Of a stretch of DNA of 64,000 nt, positions 34,692 to 44,368 are shown piece by piece (within the stretch, counting starts at the first letter, position 1; each line of letters starts with the position of its first letter). The translations under genes and the position numbers were made by a program. Origin of the DNA: Tangfeifania diversioriginum (GTDB taxonomy: Bacteria; Bacteroidota; Bacteroidia; Bacteroidales; Prolixibacteraceae); NCBI GenBank assembly GCA_945873105.1, contig CAMCBW010000016.1, forward strand, positions 42,555 through 106,554, in the 5' to 3' direction. The notes beneath the pieces were generated by a model. The model was not told the DNA's origin and ran no database searches. It was given only the letters and a program-made list of their open reading frames with translations.

Positions 34692-35933
34692 GTTTCAATC
34701 CACGCACCCATTGCGAGGTGCGACCCAATTTGATCCACTACGTTGAGTTTTAACGATGTTTCAATCCACGCACCCACTGCGAGGTGCGACAGGTACAGAC
34801 AGGCCACATTCTGACTATTTCGATGTTTCAATCCACGCGCCCCCTGCGAGGCGCGACATACAAACAATTTATAAACGACAAACAACTAATCGTTTCAATC
34901 CACGCGCCCCCTGCGAGGCGCGACCAGATTGATCTAACCAATCACCAGATGTATATGTTGTTTCAATCCACGCGCCCCCTGCGAGGCGCGACGAGAGTAT
35001 GGTAGTCTGTACGGACAATCCCCACTGTTTCAATCCACGCGCCCCCTGCGAGGCGCGACCTAACGATAATAAGGAGGAATAGCCATGAAATTAGTTTCAA
35101 TCCACGCGCCCCCTGCGAGGCGCGACCCGATCCTGTATCCAATATTCGACACTCTCCTTTCAGTTTCAATCCACGCGCCCCCTGCGAGGCGCGACTCCTG
35201 TTATCAATTTCAATTCAGGCTCAGGAACTGTTTCAATCCACGCGCCCCCTGCGAGGCGCGACTGAGATTTACCTGCACGAGGGACACCTTAGAGTTCTGT
35301 TTCAATCCACGCGCCCCCTGCGAGGCGCGACAAAACCGTCATGCCTCCGGTAGAGCCATTAACCGTTTCAATCCACGCGCCCCCTGCGAGGCGCGACAGA
35401 GAAGCGTGCGATCTTCCGCTCAGAGATGAAAGTTTCAATCCACGCGCCCCCTGCGAGGCGCGACTGGATCCTCGACCTTGCCTGTAACAAACGACGTAGT
35501 TTCAATCCACGCGCCCCCTGCGAGGCGCGACTTGAAAAAAGGTTGCAAAACCATATTTATAATCGTGTTTCAATCCACGCGCCCCCTGCGAGGCGCGACT
35601 TCGCCCATTCGCTCAATACGCCCCCAGTATATGTTTCAATCCACGCGCCCCCTGCGAGGCGCGACTTTGGTTATTGAATGTATTTCCGTCTTTGTGGTGT
35701 TTCAATCCACGCGCCCCCTGCGAGGCGCGACGATTTCGACCATACCAACGTATATCACTACATCTTGTTTCAATCCACGCGCCCCCTGCGAGGCGCGACT
35801 ATTCCTGCTGCAGACATTTTCAACCCCAACGAGTTTCAATCCACGCGCCCCCTGCGAGGCGCGACAGGAACAATCATTGACCCGTGCGATAGGTCAATTG
35901 GTTTCAATCCACGCGCCCCCTGCGAGGCGCGAC
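34692..35933 (-). CRISPR. Type I-C CRISPR array, 19 repeats and 18 spacers
   Basis: Nineteen 33-base repeats start at 34692, 34758, 34825, 34892, 34960, 35027, 35094, 35163, 35230, 35299, 35365, 35432, 35499, 35567, 35633, 35699, 35767, 35833 and 35901. On the plus strand each starts GTTTCAATCCACGCGCCCCC and ends TGCGAGGCGCGAC. The reverse complement has the I-C form GTCGC...GTGGATTGAAAC, so transcription is leftward, with the leader next to cas2. Spacers are 33-36 bases and all different. Repeats 3-19 are identical. The two at the far end differ: CGCACC pairs with GGTGCG instead of CGCGCC with GGCGCG, which keeps the hairpin. Confidence 0.97.
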
Positions 35934-36101
35934 TGTATGTTGCGTTAATGATTGTATTTCAGATGGATGCTTTGTTATTTCCGCGATTCATCCAATTTCA
36001 ATAAATAAATCCACAAATATTTCAGTAAAAATACTGCAAATTACTCATATTCAATTTCCGCCAATCAACCTGATTTTTTGTGAGAGCATATGGTACGCGG
36101 A
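35934..36101 (-). promoter_or_regulatory. CRISPR leader
   Basis: This AT-rich, gene-free stretch between cas2 and the first repeat is the expected leader. On the minus strand it contains TTTGCAG and, about 20 bases on, AATATTTG, a fair -33/-7 pair that could drive the array. New spacers would be added at the 35933 end. Confidence 0.65.
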
Positions 36102-36392
36102 CTAAATTATGAGTGTTCCTTCAGGATCGTAACTTTCTTTGTGGCCTACATGTTCTATCTTGTTTTTATAATTGCTGCCTAAATAATAATACCTTAAACT
36201 ATCAGATTGAGGATCAATAATTGATTCAAGCCGGTACCTTAATTCTGTGAATTTCGCCGGATCAATTAAACACTCAAATACCGAGTTTTGCACACGTTGC
36301 CCAAAGTTTACACATTGTTTGGCAACTTTTCTGAGTCGCCTCCTACCAGCTGGCGTAATTGTCTCAACATCGTAAGTTATCAATACCATCAT
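36102..36392 (-). CDS. cas2: CRISPR-associated endoribonuclease/adaptation protein Cas2
   Basis: A 96-residue ferredoxin-fold protein, starting MMVLITYDVET with the conserved Asp after the first strand. RLRKVAKQCVNFGQRVQNSVFECLI is typical of the I-C group. Cas2 dimers hold together the Cas1 integrase complex that captures new spacers. It is the last cas gene before the leader, 14 bases after cas1. Confidence 0.95.
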   Translation of the reverse strand: MMVLITYDVETITPAGRRRLRKVAKQCVNFGQRVQNSVFECLIDPAKFTELRYRLESIIDPQSDSLRYYYLGSNYKNKIEHVGHKESYDPEGTLII

Positions 36393-36406
36393 AATCTTGA
36401 GCTTTT

Positions 36407-37438
36407 CTACTTGTTGACAAAAACAGGATAATTATCGATATCCCCTCTTAAAAAACGTGCCATTAACATTGCTTGAGCATAAGGAAGCAACCCAACAGGA
36501 ATGGACGATTGCAAATAGGGATGTTGAATCTCTTCCTGCTTCCGCTTTTGCCACGCTGTCAACACCTCTTTTCGTGTTTCATCCGTCATCAGTATTCCTC
36601 CAGCCTCATTCCCTTTAAATCCTTTTTGATTGACCTGTTTGCGGTTAATCAGGGTTAATACCATTCTGTCAGCCAGATAGGGACGAAATTCCTCCATCAT
36701 ATCGAGTGCCAGGCTAGCCCGGCCAGGTCTGTCAGTATGGAAAAACCCTACGCAAGGATCGAGGCCCACACTTTCCAGGGCTGCCCTGACTTCGTGCATC
36801 AATAGCGTATATACAAAAGAGAGCATTGCATTTACATTGTCTTTTGGTGGACGCCGGTTACGCCCCATCATGAAAAAATCACCCTTTTGAGCAAGAATCA
36901 AATGGTCGAAAACGCCAAAATAACCCTGTGCTGCTTCACCTTCCACTCCTCTCAACACATCTGCCGAGGATGTTTGGAATACTTGCTTTTGCTTCACGGA
37001 CATCATGTGGATGGTAGATTCCAGAACGGCGCAGTTATTCCCGGTATTTTGTTCACGCAATGCCCGTTGCAATACAGTTCTGCTATTGGCGATTTTTCCA
37101 GCTACAAATAACCTGGCCAACTGAAGGGATTGTTCTTTGTTGTCAGCCATTCTGTATTGTGTGCGTCTCAACAATACATTCCCTGAAACCGCACCATTTA
37201 CCCTGCATAAAAACCGTCCATGATCAGTCAGAAAGCTGAGCGCAACATTTCTTTCAGCGCACAAATGCATTAATGCAGGACTAGCACCCATGTAACCAAA
37301 ACAGACAATTCCTTCCAAATTGTGAATGGGCATCCTGAATTTCTCCTTGTCCTCAACCCTGATCACAACATTTTCGCCATCTTTTGCCAGGTAGGATTCA
37401 GGAGTGGTTACATAGAGCGTGTTCAATAATTTTCTCAT
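36407..37438 (-). CDS. cas1: CRISPR integrase Cas1 (type I-C)
   Basis: A 343-residue Cas1, the metal-dependent integrase that inserts spacers. MRKLLNTLYVTTPESYLAKDGEN is the I-C-type start. The catalytic Glu lies in the helical SxxEAAQGYFG-type stretch VEGEAAQGYFGVFDHL. The His of GFFHTDRPGRASLALDMMEE and the Asp/Glu of the last motif complete the site. It begins 3 bases after cas4. Confidence 0.96.
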   Translation of the reverse strand: MRKLLNTLYVTTPESYLAKDGENVVIRVEDKEKFRMPIHNLEGIVCFGYMGASPALMHLCAERNVALSFLTDHGRFLCRVNGAVSGNVLLRRTQYRMADNKEQSLQLARLFVAGKIANSRTVLQRALREQNTGNNCAVLESTIHMMSVKQKQVFQTSSADVLRGVEGEAAQGYFGVFDHLILAQKGDFFMMGRNRRPPKDNVNAMLSFVYTLLMHEVRAALESVGLDPCVGFFHTDRPGRASLALDMMEEFRPYLADRMVLTLINRKQVNQKGFKGNEAGGILMTDETRKEVLTAWQKRKQEEIQHPYLQSSIPVGLLPYAQAMLMARFLRGDIDNYPVFVNK

Positions 37439-37441
37439 TGT

Positions 37442-38125
37442 TCAGTCTGTTTCAAGTACATTTTTCAGGTAATCGTAAACCCTACGAGGATGATCGAAAG
37501 TCTTGGGGTTACAGATTTCAACCAGGGAACATGCCTTACAATGGGTTTTGTAAATTGCCATAGGTGTCAACCCTTTGTCAAAAATTTCGTGCATACGTTG
37601 GGCATATGTTTCAACCAGATTTCTGAGTTCCTGGTTAAAGACCACTTCATGGCGGTGCCGGGTTTCACCATAAAACAAATAGCCTTTTTCTATTCTCAGT
37701 TCCAACCGATCAACAGTGCCGTACATCTCCTCTAAACAAAGGGCTTGGGCGCAAAGTTGGACAGCATCCCGTTCATCGGGTTTGGGCTTACCCCGCTTGT
37801 ATTCTACCGGCACAGGATTCCATTTGCCGGGATAACCCAACATGTTTATCCCTTCGTTTTTTTCAGAGCGCAAAAAATCAACCACATCAGCCACACCGGA
37901 CAATCCAAGTCGATAGGAGACCAATGAGACAGATCTGAGGGTTACAATGCTTCCACGAACTTCACTCATAAAAGGATCGTCTACCCGTTCATGCATATGG
38001 TTCCCTTCTACGGTGCGCATATTTTCGGCCCATTGCTGCTCAATGTGTATCAAGGCCCATTGCCGTTCGCAGAATGCAAAATGCTGTATACCTGAAAGCA
38101 TCAAAAGATCATCGTCCGAATACAT
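37442..38125 (-). CDS. cas4: CRISPR-associated exonuclease Cas4
   Basis: A 227-residue RecB-family nuclease that trims prespacers and selects the PAM. CERQWALIH near residue 19 and the C-terminal CKACSLVEICNP provide four Cys for the [4Fe-4S] cluster. VPVEYKRGKPK is the RecB nuclease motif, followed by QLCAQALCLEEMY (QhxxY-type). It heads the cas4-cas1-cas2 adaptation unit, which a hicBA pair on the other strand separates from cas7. Confidence 0.94.
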   Translation of the reverse strand: MYSDDDLLMLSGIQHFAFCERQWALIHIEQQWAENMRTVEGNHMHERVDDPFMSEVRGSIVTLRSVSLVSYRLGLSGVADVVDFLRSEKNEGINMLGYPGKWNPVPVEYKRGKPKPDERDAVQLCAQALCLEEMYGTVDRLELRIEKGYLFYGETRHRHEVVFNQELRNLVETYAQRMHEIFDKGLTPMAIYKTHCKACSLVEICNPKTFDHPRRVYDYLKNVLETD

Positions 38126-38145
38126 CTAATATTTTGCGATTTGCT

Positions 38146-38153
38146 TACATTTG
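38146..38153 (+). promoter_or_regulatory. -7 element of hicBA inside the cas operon
   Basis: TACATTTG matches TAnnTTTG, 17 bases before the hicB ATG and only 20 bases past the cas4 start codon. The two genes diverge here. Confidence 0.6.
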
Positions 38154-38170
38154 TAATAAATCATTTCGGT

Positions 38171-38377
38171 ATGAAAGAGATCGTCTTTATCGTTGAAGAA
38201 TCGCAGGATGGTGGCTATTTTGCAAAAGCTGTTAACCATTCCATTGTTACCCAGGGTGAAACCATAGAGGAACTTCGAATCATGATTTCGGATGCAGTAC
38301 GTTGTCATTTTGTTGAAGAAGAAATGCCTGCCTATGTTCATTTGCATGTAACCCGTGAGGAGACATTTTCACTATGA
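38171..38377 (+). CDS. hicB: HicB-like antitoxin in the cas operon
   Basis: A 68-residue small protein, MKEIVFIVEESQDGGYFAKA, with a HicB fold: a beta-strand pair, then TQGETIEELRIMISDAVRCHF. HicB binds and silences the HicA toxin and usually represses its own promoter. No added DNA-binding domain is visible, so this is the short form. It overlaps hicA by 4 bases (ATGA). It lies on the strand opposite to the cas genes, between cas7 and cas4. Confidence 0.85.
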   Translation: MKEIVFIVEESQDGGYFAKAVNHSIVTQGETIEELRIMISDAVRCHFVEEEMPAYVHLHVTREETFSL

Positions 38378-38613
38378 GACTGCCTCGTGATATTGATGCT
38401 TCAGATCTTATCAAAGCAATACGTTACTTTGGCTACGAAACTACCAGACAGACCGGGAGCCATATAAAGTTAACCACCCAACAAAACGGTCAGCATCACC
38501 TCACTATCCCCAACCACGATCCAATAAAAATTGGAACCCTGCAAGCCATAGTCACCGAGGTGGCACAGCATGCAGGTTTGTCCAAAGAGGAAGTTATTGT
38601 GAGGTTGTATTAG
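38374..38613 (+). CDS. hicA: HicA mRNA interferase toxin in the cas operon
   Basis: A 79-residue HicA toxin of the double-stranded RNA-binding fold that cleaves mRNA when free of HicB. RLPRDIDASDLIKAIRYFGY leads to the catalytic His in TGSHIKL; the end TEVAQHAGLSKEEVIVRLY is typical. Gene order is antitoxin then toxin, the reverse of the second pair at 47.5 kb. Its stop is only 6 bases from the stop of cas7, so the two converge. Confidence 0.9.
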   Translation: MRLPRDIDASDLIKAIRYFGYETTRQTGSHIKLTTQQNGQHHLTIPNHDPIKIGTLQAIVTEVAQHAGLSKEEVIVRLY

Positions 38614-38619
38614 AGCCCT

Positions 38620-39486
38620 TTAAACCATTTCAATTATTTCAACTCCAGGAGGAACAGAAGATTTATCTATTGTTACCGAATAATCAATAAAGGAGCGTGC
38701 AGGTTTTGATTGATCTTTCTTTTCGATTTTGATGGCATCGAAGAGCTGGTGTGCCGGGGCACTCCCTAATGCTGTTGAATGTTTGAACACTATCAACTTC
38801 CGGGTGCTCATCATGCCACGGGCTGCGGAATGGTCGTGGTCGAACATGTTTTTAAGGGCTTCCCAAAACAACTCAAGATCAATATCACTAAATCCAGTTT
38901 GAGCTGCCAAGTGAGCTGAAATAAAACCTTTAGAAAAATACAATCCATAAGGAACAGTGAATTTACGGCCCATCGTGCGGTTATCACCACCCTGTTTTTC
39001 AGCTTCGGCTTCAGTGGCTACAGCCATGCGGGTAATGCTGTGTTCAAGGGCTACAACAGGATCGACAGAACGGCCAAAAGTAAATTGGACTGGACCACGA
39101 ACTTGACCAGCATTCTTACCAGTACTCATTACTGCTCCAAATATTCGCACATCATAATAGTTGCTACACATCCATTTTCTTGCAGCTTCAGTCTTATCCC
39201 CATTTTTTTCCTTTGATTTGACATCATCTTGCTCATGCGATTCATCAATCAGTTGATTTAAGATTGCTTTTTCTTTTATGAAAATATCGTAGGGCTTTTT
39301 TCCGCCCTTGACTATTTGCACAAAATTTCTCACTTTACGCTTCAAACAAACATCGGTTACCAAACCCATTCCTGTTTCTGCATCAACGCGGGGCAGGTTT
39401 CCGGCGTCAGGGTCACCATTAGGGTTTCCGTCTGTAACATCGAACAGTAAAGCAAAATCGTATCGGTTTTTAATTAATTCGCTCAT
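38620..39486 (-). CDS. cas7: Type I-C Cascade backbone Cas7 (Csd2)
   Basis: A 288-residue Cas7 of the I-C (Csd2) type that coats the crRNA in the interference complex. [22 protein letters not shown] is the hallmark start of the Csd2/Csh2 family, followed by [24 protein letters not shown] good Shine-Dalgarno (AGGAGG) precedes the ATG. It starts 18 bases after cas8c. Confidence 0.95.
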   Translation of the reverse strand: MSELIKNRYDFALLFDVTDGNPNGDPDAGNLPRVDAETGMGLVTDVCLKRKVRNFVQIVKGGKKPYDIFIKEKAILNQLIDESHEQDDVKSKEKNGDKTEAARKWMCSNYYDVRIFGAVMSTGKNAGQVRGPVQFTFGRSVDPVVALEHSITRMAVATEAEAEKQGGDNRTMGRKFTVPYGLYFSKGFISAHLAAQTGFSDIDLELFWEALKNMFDHDHSAARGMMSTRKLIVFKHSTALGSAPAHQLFDAIKIEKKDQSKPARSFIDYSVTIDKSSVPPGVEIIEMV

Positions 39487-39504
39487 AAAATAGCCTCCTA
39501 CTTT

Positions 39505-41262
39505 TTAGTTGTTTTTATCTTTTTTTGTAAATAAATCCTGTCTTTGATGATAGTAACCAATGGCAAACCTACTTTGGTCGTCTAATGACAGATGAGCAGG
39601 TAAACCATTACTGCTGACCCCGGCCATAATTTCCTGAATCATCTTTTCGTAATGGGTTTTGCTGCCACCTCCAAGTTTTGCCAGATGGTGGTTTGAGAGA
39701 TTAAGCAACCGTCCAAAAACAGTTACTGGTGTGCTTGAAGCGGCACCATAATATCTGTCTTTTATGGTTGCATTAATGCCTGGCTGTGCATCTTCCTGAA
39801 TTTTTTCGAGCACAGCAAACAACCTACCACAGAGGTAGCCTTGATTTTTGCTTTCTAAATCGAGTGACATGGTAATGAGTTTTTCGTTTGTATTATAAAA
39901 TGTTTCTTTTCTGTTTAAATAAGCTTTGAGTATTGCAGCGCGAATACGGTTAACGTGCTGTTCTGCCCGAATACGCCGGATACACTGCTGCTGAAGCGTG
40001 TCTGGATATTTGGTTCCATCTAGGACGCTTTCGATCACTTTACCTGCAAGATTGGGTGGAACATTATCAACCTTAAATTCAAATGAAACATTTGAAAGCA
40101 AATTAAATAAAGAGAAATACTCCTTTTCATCATTTTTACTTCTAATGATCTCTAAATCTTCAAAGTGCTTCGCAATATTCGTTGCAAAATCAGCTACCTT
40201 GCCCGTCTTCCAGAATCGAATGGAAATTCGGGCCGCATTAGGAGCTAATCCCAGAATATAAAATGGAGTATCGCCTTCGGTATTTAATTTCCCAGTGTGG
40301 ATGGCTTCAAATAAGGCTTTGACTTCCCTTATATTTTGATCGGGATCATCCTTCGGAGGTGCAGAAAAAAAGAAGGAAAATTGATTTTCAAAATTGGATT
40401 CTTGTTTAGACCAGAAAACGACCGTAGTATCAGCAATTTTGAATTTGTTCTTTGAATCTCTTCCAAGTAGCACATTTAATGCTGTAGTGTAGGCATCTTC
40501 GGCTTTCTTTGAAATCGGGGCATTAAGACCTTGCTCTTTGTAATAAGAATCGTAACCAGAATTCTTCTGGAAACCAACAAGCTTCCCTCCACTTTTGCCA
40601 CCGGGGACTGATGTTGCGGAATGAAGAATTGCTATAGGCAATCTTTCTCCTGTAATCAAACAAATACCGTCGGCAGATTGTGTTTGTAATTCGCTGTCAA
40701 GTTCAGGATTCCCACCAACTTCTAAAAAAAGGTCATCATGTTCAGCTACAATATTCACTTCACCTGCAATTCGAAACGAAAGGTTACAGCCGGGAATTCT
40801 GTAGCATTCTTTCCAGTTTTCATGCTGAAGAAGCATTTGAATAGATTCTTCATGTTCATAAAATTTGCAAATAGCGGCAAATTGATTGTTATCAGGGTAT
40901 TTCTCTGAAAGTTGTTCTACTTGGGCAACAAAAGTGCGATTCTGTTTTTTTGCATCTTCTATTGCTTTCTCATTTTCTTCTTTCGGTTGGCCCAAAACAT
41001 ATCCCCAGTGATCCCAAAAAACATTTGCAATCTCAGAAGCTTTCGACCCTGGTCTACCTTTCATTTTCAAAACCAAAAATGATTTTGTCCTCTTTTGCTT
41101 GCCTTCAATGGTTCGAGTATCTTCCAGATTGATGAAGTGGCCTTCCAAATCTATCACAATTATGAACGGGATTTCTTTTCTTTCGAATCCACGAGGTGCA
41201 ATATTGCTATCTGGGTCAGCAGCCTTGCGCTGGTAATAGTCGTATAATGCTTGCAGTATCAT
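39505..41262 (-). CDS. cas8c: Type I-C large subunit Cas8c (Csd1)
   Basis: A 585-residue Csd1/Cas8c, the PAM-recognising large subunit of I-C Cascade. It starts MILQALYDYYQR, as the family does. Typical segments are SATSVPGGKSGGKLVGFQKNSGYDSY, LGLAPNAARISIRFW and the C-terminal AYCLGRLFAVLE-like YLCGRLFAVLEKIQ. In type I-C the small subunit Cas11c is usually translated from within this gene's 3' part; I did not locate its start. It overlaps cas5 by 4 bases. Confidence 0.94.
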   Translation of the reverse strand: MILQALYDYYQRKAADPDSNIAPRGFERKEIPFIIVIDLEGHFINLEDTRTIEGKQKRTKSFLVLKMKGRPGSKASEIANVFWDHWGYVLGQPKEENEKAIEDAKKQNRTFVAQVEQLSEKYPDNNQFAAICKFYEHEESIQMLLQHENWKECYRIPGCNLSFRIAGEVNIVAEHDDLFLEVGGNPELDSELQTQSADGICLITGERLPIAILHSATSVPGGKSGGKLVGFQKNSGYDSYYKEQGLNAPISKKAEDAYTTALNVLLGRDSKNKFKIADTTVVFWSKQESNFENQFSFFFSAPPKDDPDQNIREVKALFEAIHTGKLNTEGDTPFYILGLAPNAARISIRFWKTGKVADFATNIAKHFEDLEIIRSKNDEKEYFSLFNLLSNVSFEFKVDNVPPNLAGKVIESVLDGTKYPDTLQQQCIRRIRAEQHVNRIRAAILKAYLNRKETFYNTNEKLITMSLDLESKNQGYLCGRLFAVLEKIQEDAQPGINATIKDRYYGAASSTPVTVFGRLLNLSNHHLAKLGGGSKTHYEKMIQEIMAGVSSNGLPAHLSLDDQSRFAIGYYHQRQDLFTKKDKNN

Positions 41263-41966
41263 CGTCGTACCTCCTCGCTATCAATTGGTGGAACTTCAAT
41301 AACCCCTTGATTGATTTGAACCCTGAAGAACATGGGTTTCGGATCTTTCTCGTCGGTGAAATCCATATCGTACAACATAAAACCCAAATCACGGGTTTCT
41401 TCTATTGGCCGTTTACCTTCCTCTTCAGAATTTTCAATCAACCTGAAATTGCATGAAAATTCCCTGCATCCTAAGTAAGGTTGGTTAAAACATTGGCCTT
41501 TCTTTGCCCTGCGTTCGAACATGGCATTGTACTTCCCTGGATTTTCAGTACTACTCAGAATTGTTTCTTCTTCCTGATCTTTTAGTTCATAGGGTGTTTC
41601 ATTGATTTTGCGGTTTTTGGGGTTGATGAACTCCATTTCAGCATAAAGCCGATAAGCCACATCTCGCAAAAACAGTCCAGCGCGTTGCTGACGGTCTTCT
41701 TCAATGAAGATCTGCTTTGATTGTGGGCTCATCAGTTTTCCCACTTCATTTCGGCGAACAGAAATCCAACGTATTGGGTTCAATACTTCTATCTTTTTCA
41801 CCTTCCAATGAATGGCAGGTTTCCAAAAGATTGCCTCGAATACAGCTCGTGCTGCCGATGGGGTGATTACATCGTAGCTTACCCGCTCCACCTTCATCTC
41901 GGGTCGGGTAAAACAAGCGTAATCGCCCCATACTTCAATGCAAAATTGTTTGTTGTAATATTCCAT
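41259..41966 (-). CDS. cas5c: Type I-C Cas5 (Cas5d), crRNA-processing nuclease
   Basis: A 235-residue Cas5 of type I-C. In this subtype Cas5, not Cas6, cuts the repeat hairpin to make crRNA, and no cas6 is present here. CIEVWGDYACFTRPEMKVERVSYDVITPSAARAV includes the family's start; EAIFWKPAIHWKVKKIEVLNPI follows. YLGCREFSCNF and DLGFMLYDMDF are in the second half. It follows cas3 and overlaps cas8c. Confidence 0.95.
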   Translation of the reverse strand: MEYYNKQFCIEVWGDYACFTRPEMKVERVSYDVITPSAARAVFEAIFWKPAIHWKVKKIEVLNPIRWISVRRNEVGKLMSPQSKQIFIEEDRQQRAGLFLRDVAYRLYAEMEFINPKNRKINETPYELKDQEEETILSSTENPGKYNAMFERRAKKGQCFNQPYLGCREFSCNFRLIENSEEEGKRPIEETRDLGFMLYDMDFTDEKDPKPMFFRVQINQGVIEVPPIDSEEVRR

Positions 41967-41976
41967 ATTGGGTTTT

Positions 41977-44196
41977 TTATATGATGTTTATTTCTTCCAG
42001 CCATTTACCCTTCAGTTGTAATCCTGAATGTTGGTTGTATAACTTTGAGTAATCCTGAATCCAGCATCCATGCAGTTCAACGATCAAGCCTGCTTTTCGA
42101 ATTTCTGCAAAATCTCGTTCGTTTACTGATACTGTGTAACGCTGTAATTTTCGCATCAACCAAGGCTCGGGGCCTTTACGTTTAAGCAATTGAATCAGGT
42201 CGCTACCTTCTTTGTATTCAACCAATATTGTTTGGGCATTCTTATCATCAATCAACCTAAAATCCCGCGCCGCCGTGGCAAATTGAAACTTCATTGATTG
42301 GGCATCTTTCCATAAGCTATCGCCAATATTGGCTTTATCGAAATTGTCGATTTTACTATAGAAAAGCCTGAAATATTCCTGAAATGCCTTTGGCTCAAGG
42401 AGTGAGTTTTCATTATCCGACCTATTGGGCAACATCTCTTTAAAGGTATCGGCACCTTTTCGCATTAATCCAATTGGGGTTCCTTTTGAAGGCACAAAAA
42501 CCTTCATCAACCCAAGCTTGTTTTCTTTATTCAGTTTTCCCTCCCGGTTGCATCGTCCTGCACATTGAGCAATTGAATCCAATCCGGCAATGGCTCGGTA
42601 AACCACAGGAAAATCAATATCCACCCCAGCTTCAATCAATTGGGTGCTAATGACCCGAACTGGTTTATTCGCTTTGAGCCTGAGTTTAATTTCGTCGATG
42701 ACATCCATAATATGAGCAGTACACATCAGCCGCGAAAGATGCAGCGTACCTTCGGGCATCAATTCGTGTAATTCGCGGCACTGATTCCGCGTGTTTACAA
42801 TGCAAAGTACCTGCTCGTGCTGTTGAAGTTCATCTGAAATATCAGTCCAATCTATGGTTTCATTGATGTTTTCAGGTATTTGTATTTCTACTCTTTTCAG
42901 GTTAGCGACTAATTCATCAACATCATGAACAAGCTCACGAACCGCATTTGCAGCAATGCCTTCAAATGCAAACTGACCTTTTCCTCCGATTTTACCAGTT
43001 AAAGCAGGTTGAGTGGCTGTTGAGAACAAGACAGAAATGGAGTAATTATCCACAAGACCTTTTATTGTAGTAAGAATCGGATTTAGAAATTCAGGTGGCA
43101 GCATTTGTGCTTCATCCAAGATAATAATGCTATTGACCAAATTATGCAGTTTTCGACATCGTGATGTTTTATTGGAGAAAAGCGATTCAAAAAGCTGAAC
43201 GTTAGTGGTTACCACGATTGGAGCATCCCAGTTTTCAGTAGCCAATTTCCGTTGCTGTGTATTTGTATTCTCATCGATATTGCTGTGATGTTCAATCACA
43301 TTGTCATCACCAAAAATTGAACGGTAAATCTGTGCCGTTTGGGTAATAATGCTTGTGTAAGGAATAGCAAAAATGATTCTGGTCTTGTTGTATTTTAGTG
43401 CATGAACCAATGCCCATGCCATTGAAGAAAGTGTTTTTCCGCCACCGGTTGGTACTGTAATTGAAAAGAATCCGGGTGATAACTCCCCTGTTTTGATGCA
43501 ATCTTCAAGTATTCTACTTCGTATTGAATTAACAATTGTTAAAGGCGCATTCTTTACTATCTCCCCCATGTAGATATCAAAACGCCTTTTCAATTCACTC
43601 AGCGTGTCATATTCACCTCTGCTCGCAAACGATTCAGTATTCATAAAACGCTCAGTATCCAAATAATCTGCATCGACCAAACAGGAAAAGAGCATTCGTA
43701 TCCACAAATGCATCTGTTTCGGATCAATAGGTTTTCCAATAGGCGGATTTAGATTTATTTTCGCTAATAATTCGTTGGGGATCTTTGGTCTGACTTTATC
43801 CAAAAAATCTTTTTTATTTAGCCTGTCAGATAAATCCCCAGAAATGCCTGGTTCATGAATAAAATTATGTAAGCCTGCATGATGTCCTGCAATGCAATAG
43901 GATAGCGGAGGCCAGAAGCTTGGATATATTTCTTTAGCCAAAATTGCCGCAGCAGAAGTATGATCGGTTTTGCCCAATCTTTCACCTTCTTCATAACCAG
44001 AATTCTTTTTAATGTACTCCTGAAATTCTACAGAATACTTTCCTAAATCGTGCCATAAACCTAATAGGCTTCCCCACTCATCATTTCCAAACTCTGAAGC
44101 AAATTGCCTTGCAAATACAGAGACTCCAAGCAAATGATCTTCTAGTTCTTGAATAAAAAAACTTCCATCGTCAAATTTTTTCAAATGTCCTATCAT
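41977..44196 (-). CDS. cas3: CRISPR helicase-nuclease Cas3 (HD domain)
   Basis: A protein of about 739 residues that degrades target DNA once recruited by Cascade. The N-terminal HD nuclease has LWHDLGKYSVEF and AGHHAGLHN. The helicase has Walker A PTGGGKT, DExH-type ILDEAQMLPPEF, SATQPAL and QLIEAGVDIDFPVV. The start MIGHLKKFDDG (44196) fits family members; the open frame begins 10 codons earlier. It is the first gene of the cas operon. Confidence 0.95.
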   Translation of the reverse strand: MIGHLKKFDDGSFFIQELEDHLLGVSVFARQFASEFGNDEWGSLLGLWHDLGKYSVEFQEYIKKNSGYEEGERLGKTDHTSAAAILAKEIYPSFWPPLSYCIAGHHAGLHNFIHEPGISGDLSDRLNKKDFLDKVRPKIPNELLAKINLNPPIGKPIDPKQMHLWIRMLFSCLVDADYLDTERFMNTESFASRGEYDTLSELKRRFDIYMGEIVKNAPLTIVNSIRSRILEDCIKTGELSPGFFSITVPTGGGKTLSSMAWALVHALKYNKTRIIFAIPYTSIITQTAQIYRSIFGDDNVIEHHSNIDENTNTQQRKLATENWDAPIVVTTNVQLFESLFSNKTSRCRKLHNLVNSIIILDEAQMLPPEFLNPILTTIKGLVDNYSISVLFSTATQPALTGKIGGKGQFAFEGIAANAVRELVHDVDELVANLKRVEIQIPENINETIDWTDISDELQQHEQVLCIVNTRNQCRELHELMPEGTLHLSRLMCTAHIMDVIDEIKLRLKANKPVRVISTQLIEAGVDIDFPVVYRAIAGLDSIAQCAGRCNREGKLNKENKLGLMKVFVPSKGTPIGLMRKGADTFKEMLPNRSDNENSLLEPKAFQEYFRLFYSKIDNFDKANIGDSLWKDAQSMKFQFATAARDFRLIDDKNAQTILVEYKEGSDLIQLLKRKGPEPWLMRKLQRYTVSVNERDFAEIRKAGLIVELHGCWIQDYSKLYNQHSGLQLKGKWLEEINII

Positions 44197-44368
44197 CTTT
44201 TTCTTCTCAAAATTTAGAATGATCAATTATTGACAGAATCCATTTCCTTAATAACGCATATTAGGAGTTGATATTGAAAATAAAGTAATTGTCTTTGATC
44301 GAACAGGTGTGTTTGTATTTCGTCAGGCATGCCATCGGTTTAGATCCCTTAAAGGTAATAATTCTATT

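Noticed and set aside
34664..36004. Open frames reading repeats such as FNPRAPCEAR and VSIHAPPARRD
   Set aside because: These are translations of the CRISPR repeat in different frames, not proteins.
35998..36101. tracrRNA or class 2 effector for the array
   Set aside because: The locus has a complete type I-C gene set, and no anti-repeat outside the array was seen.
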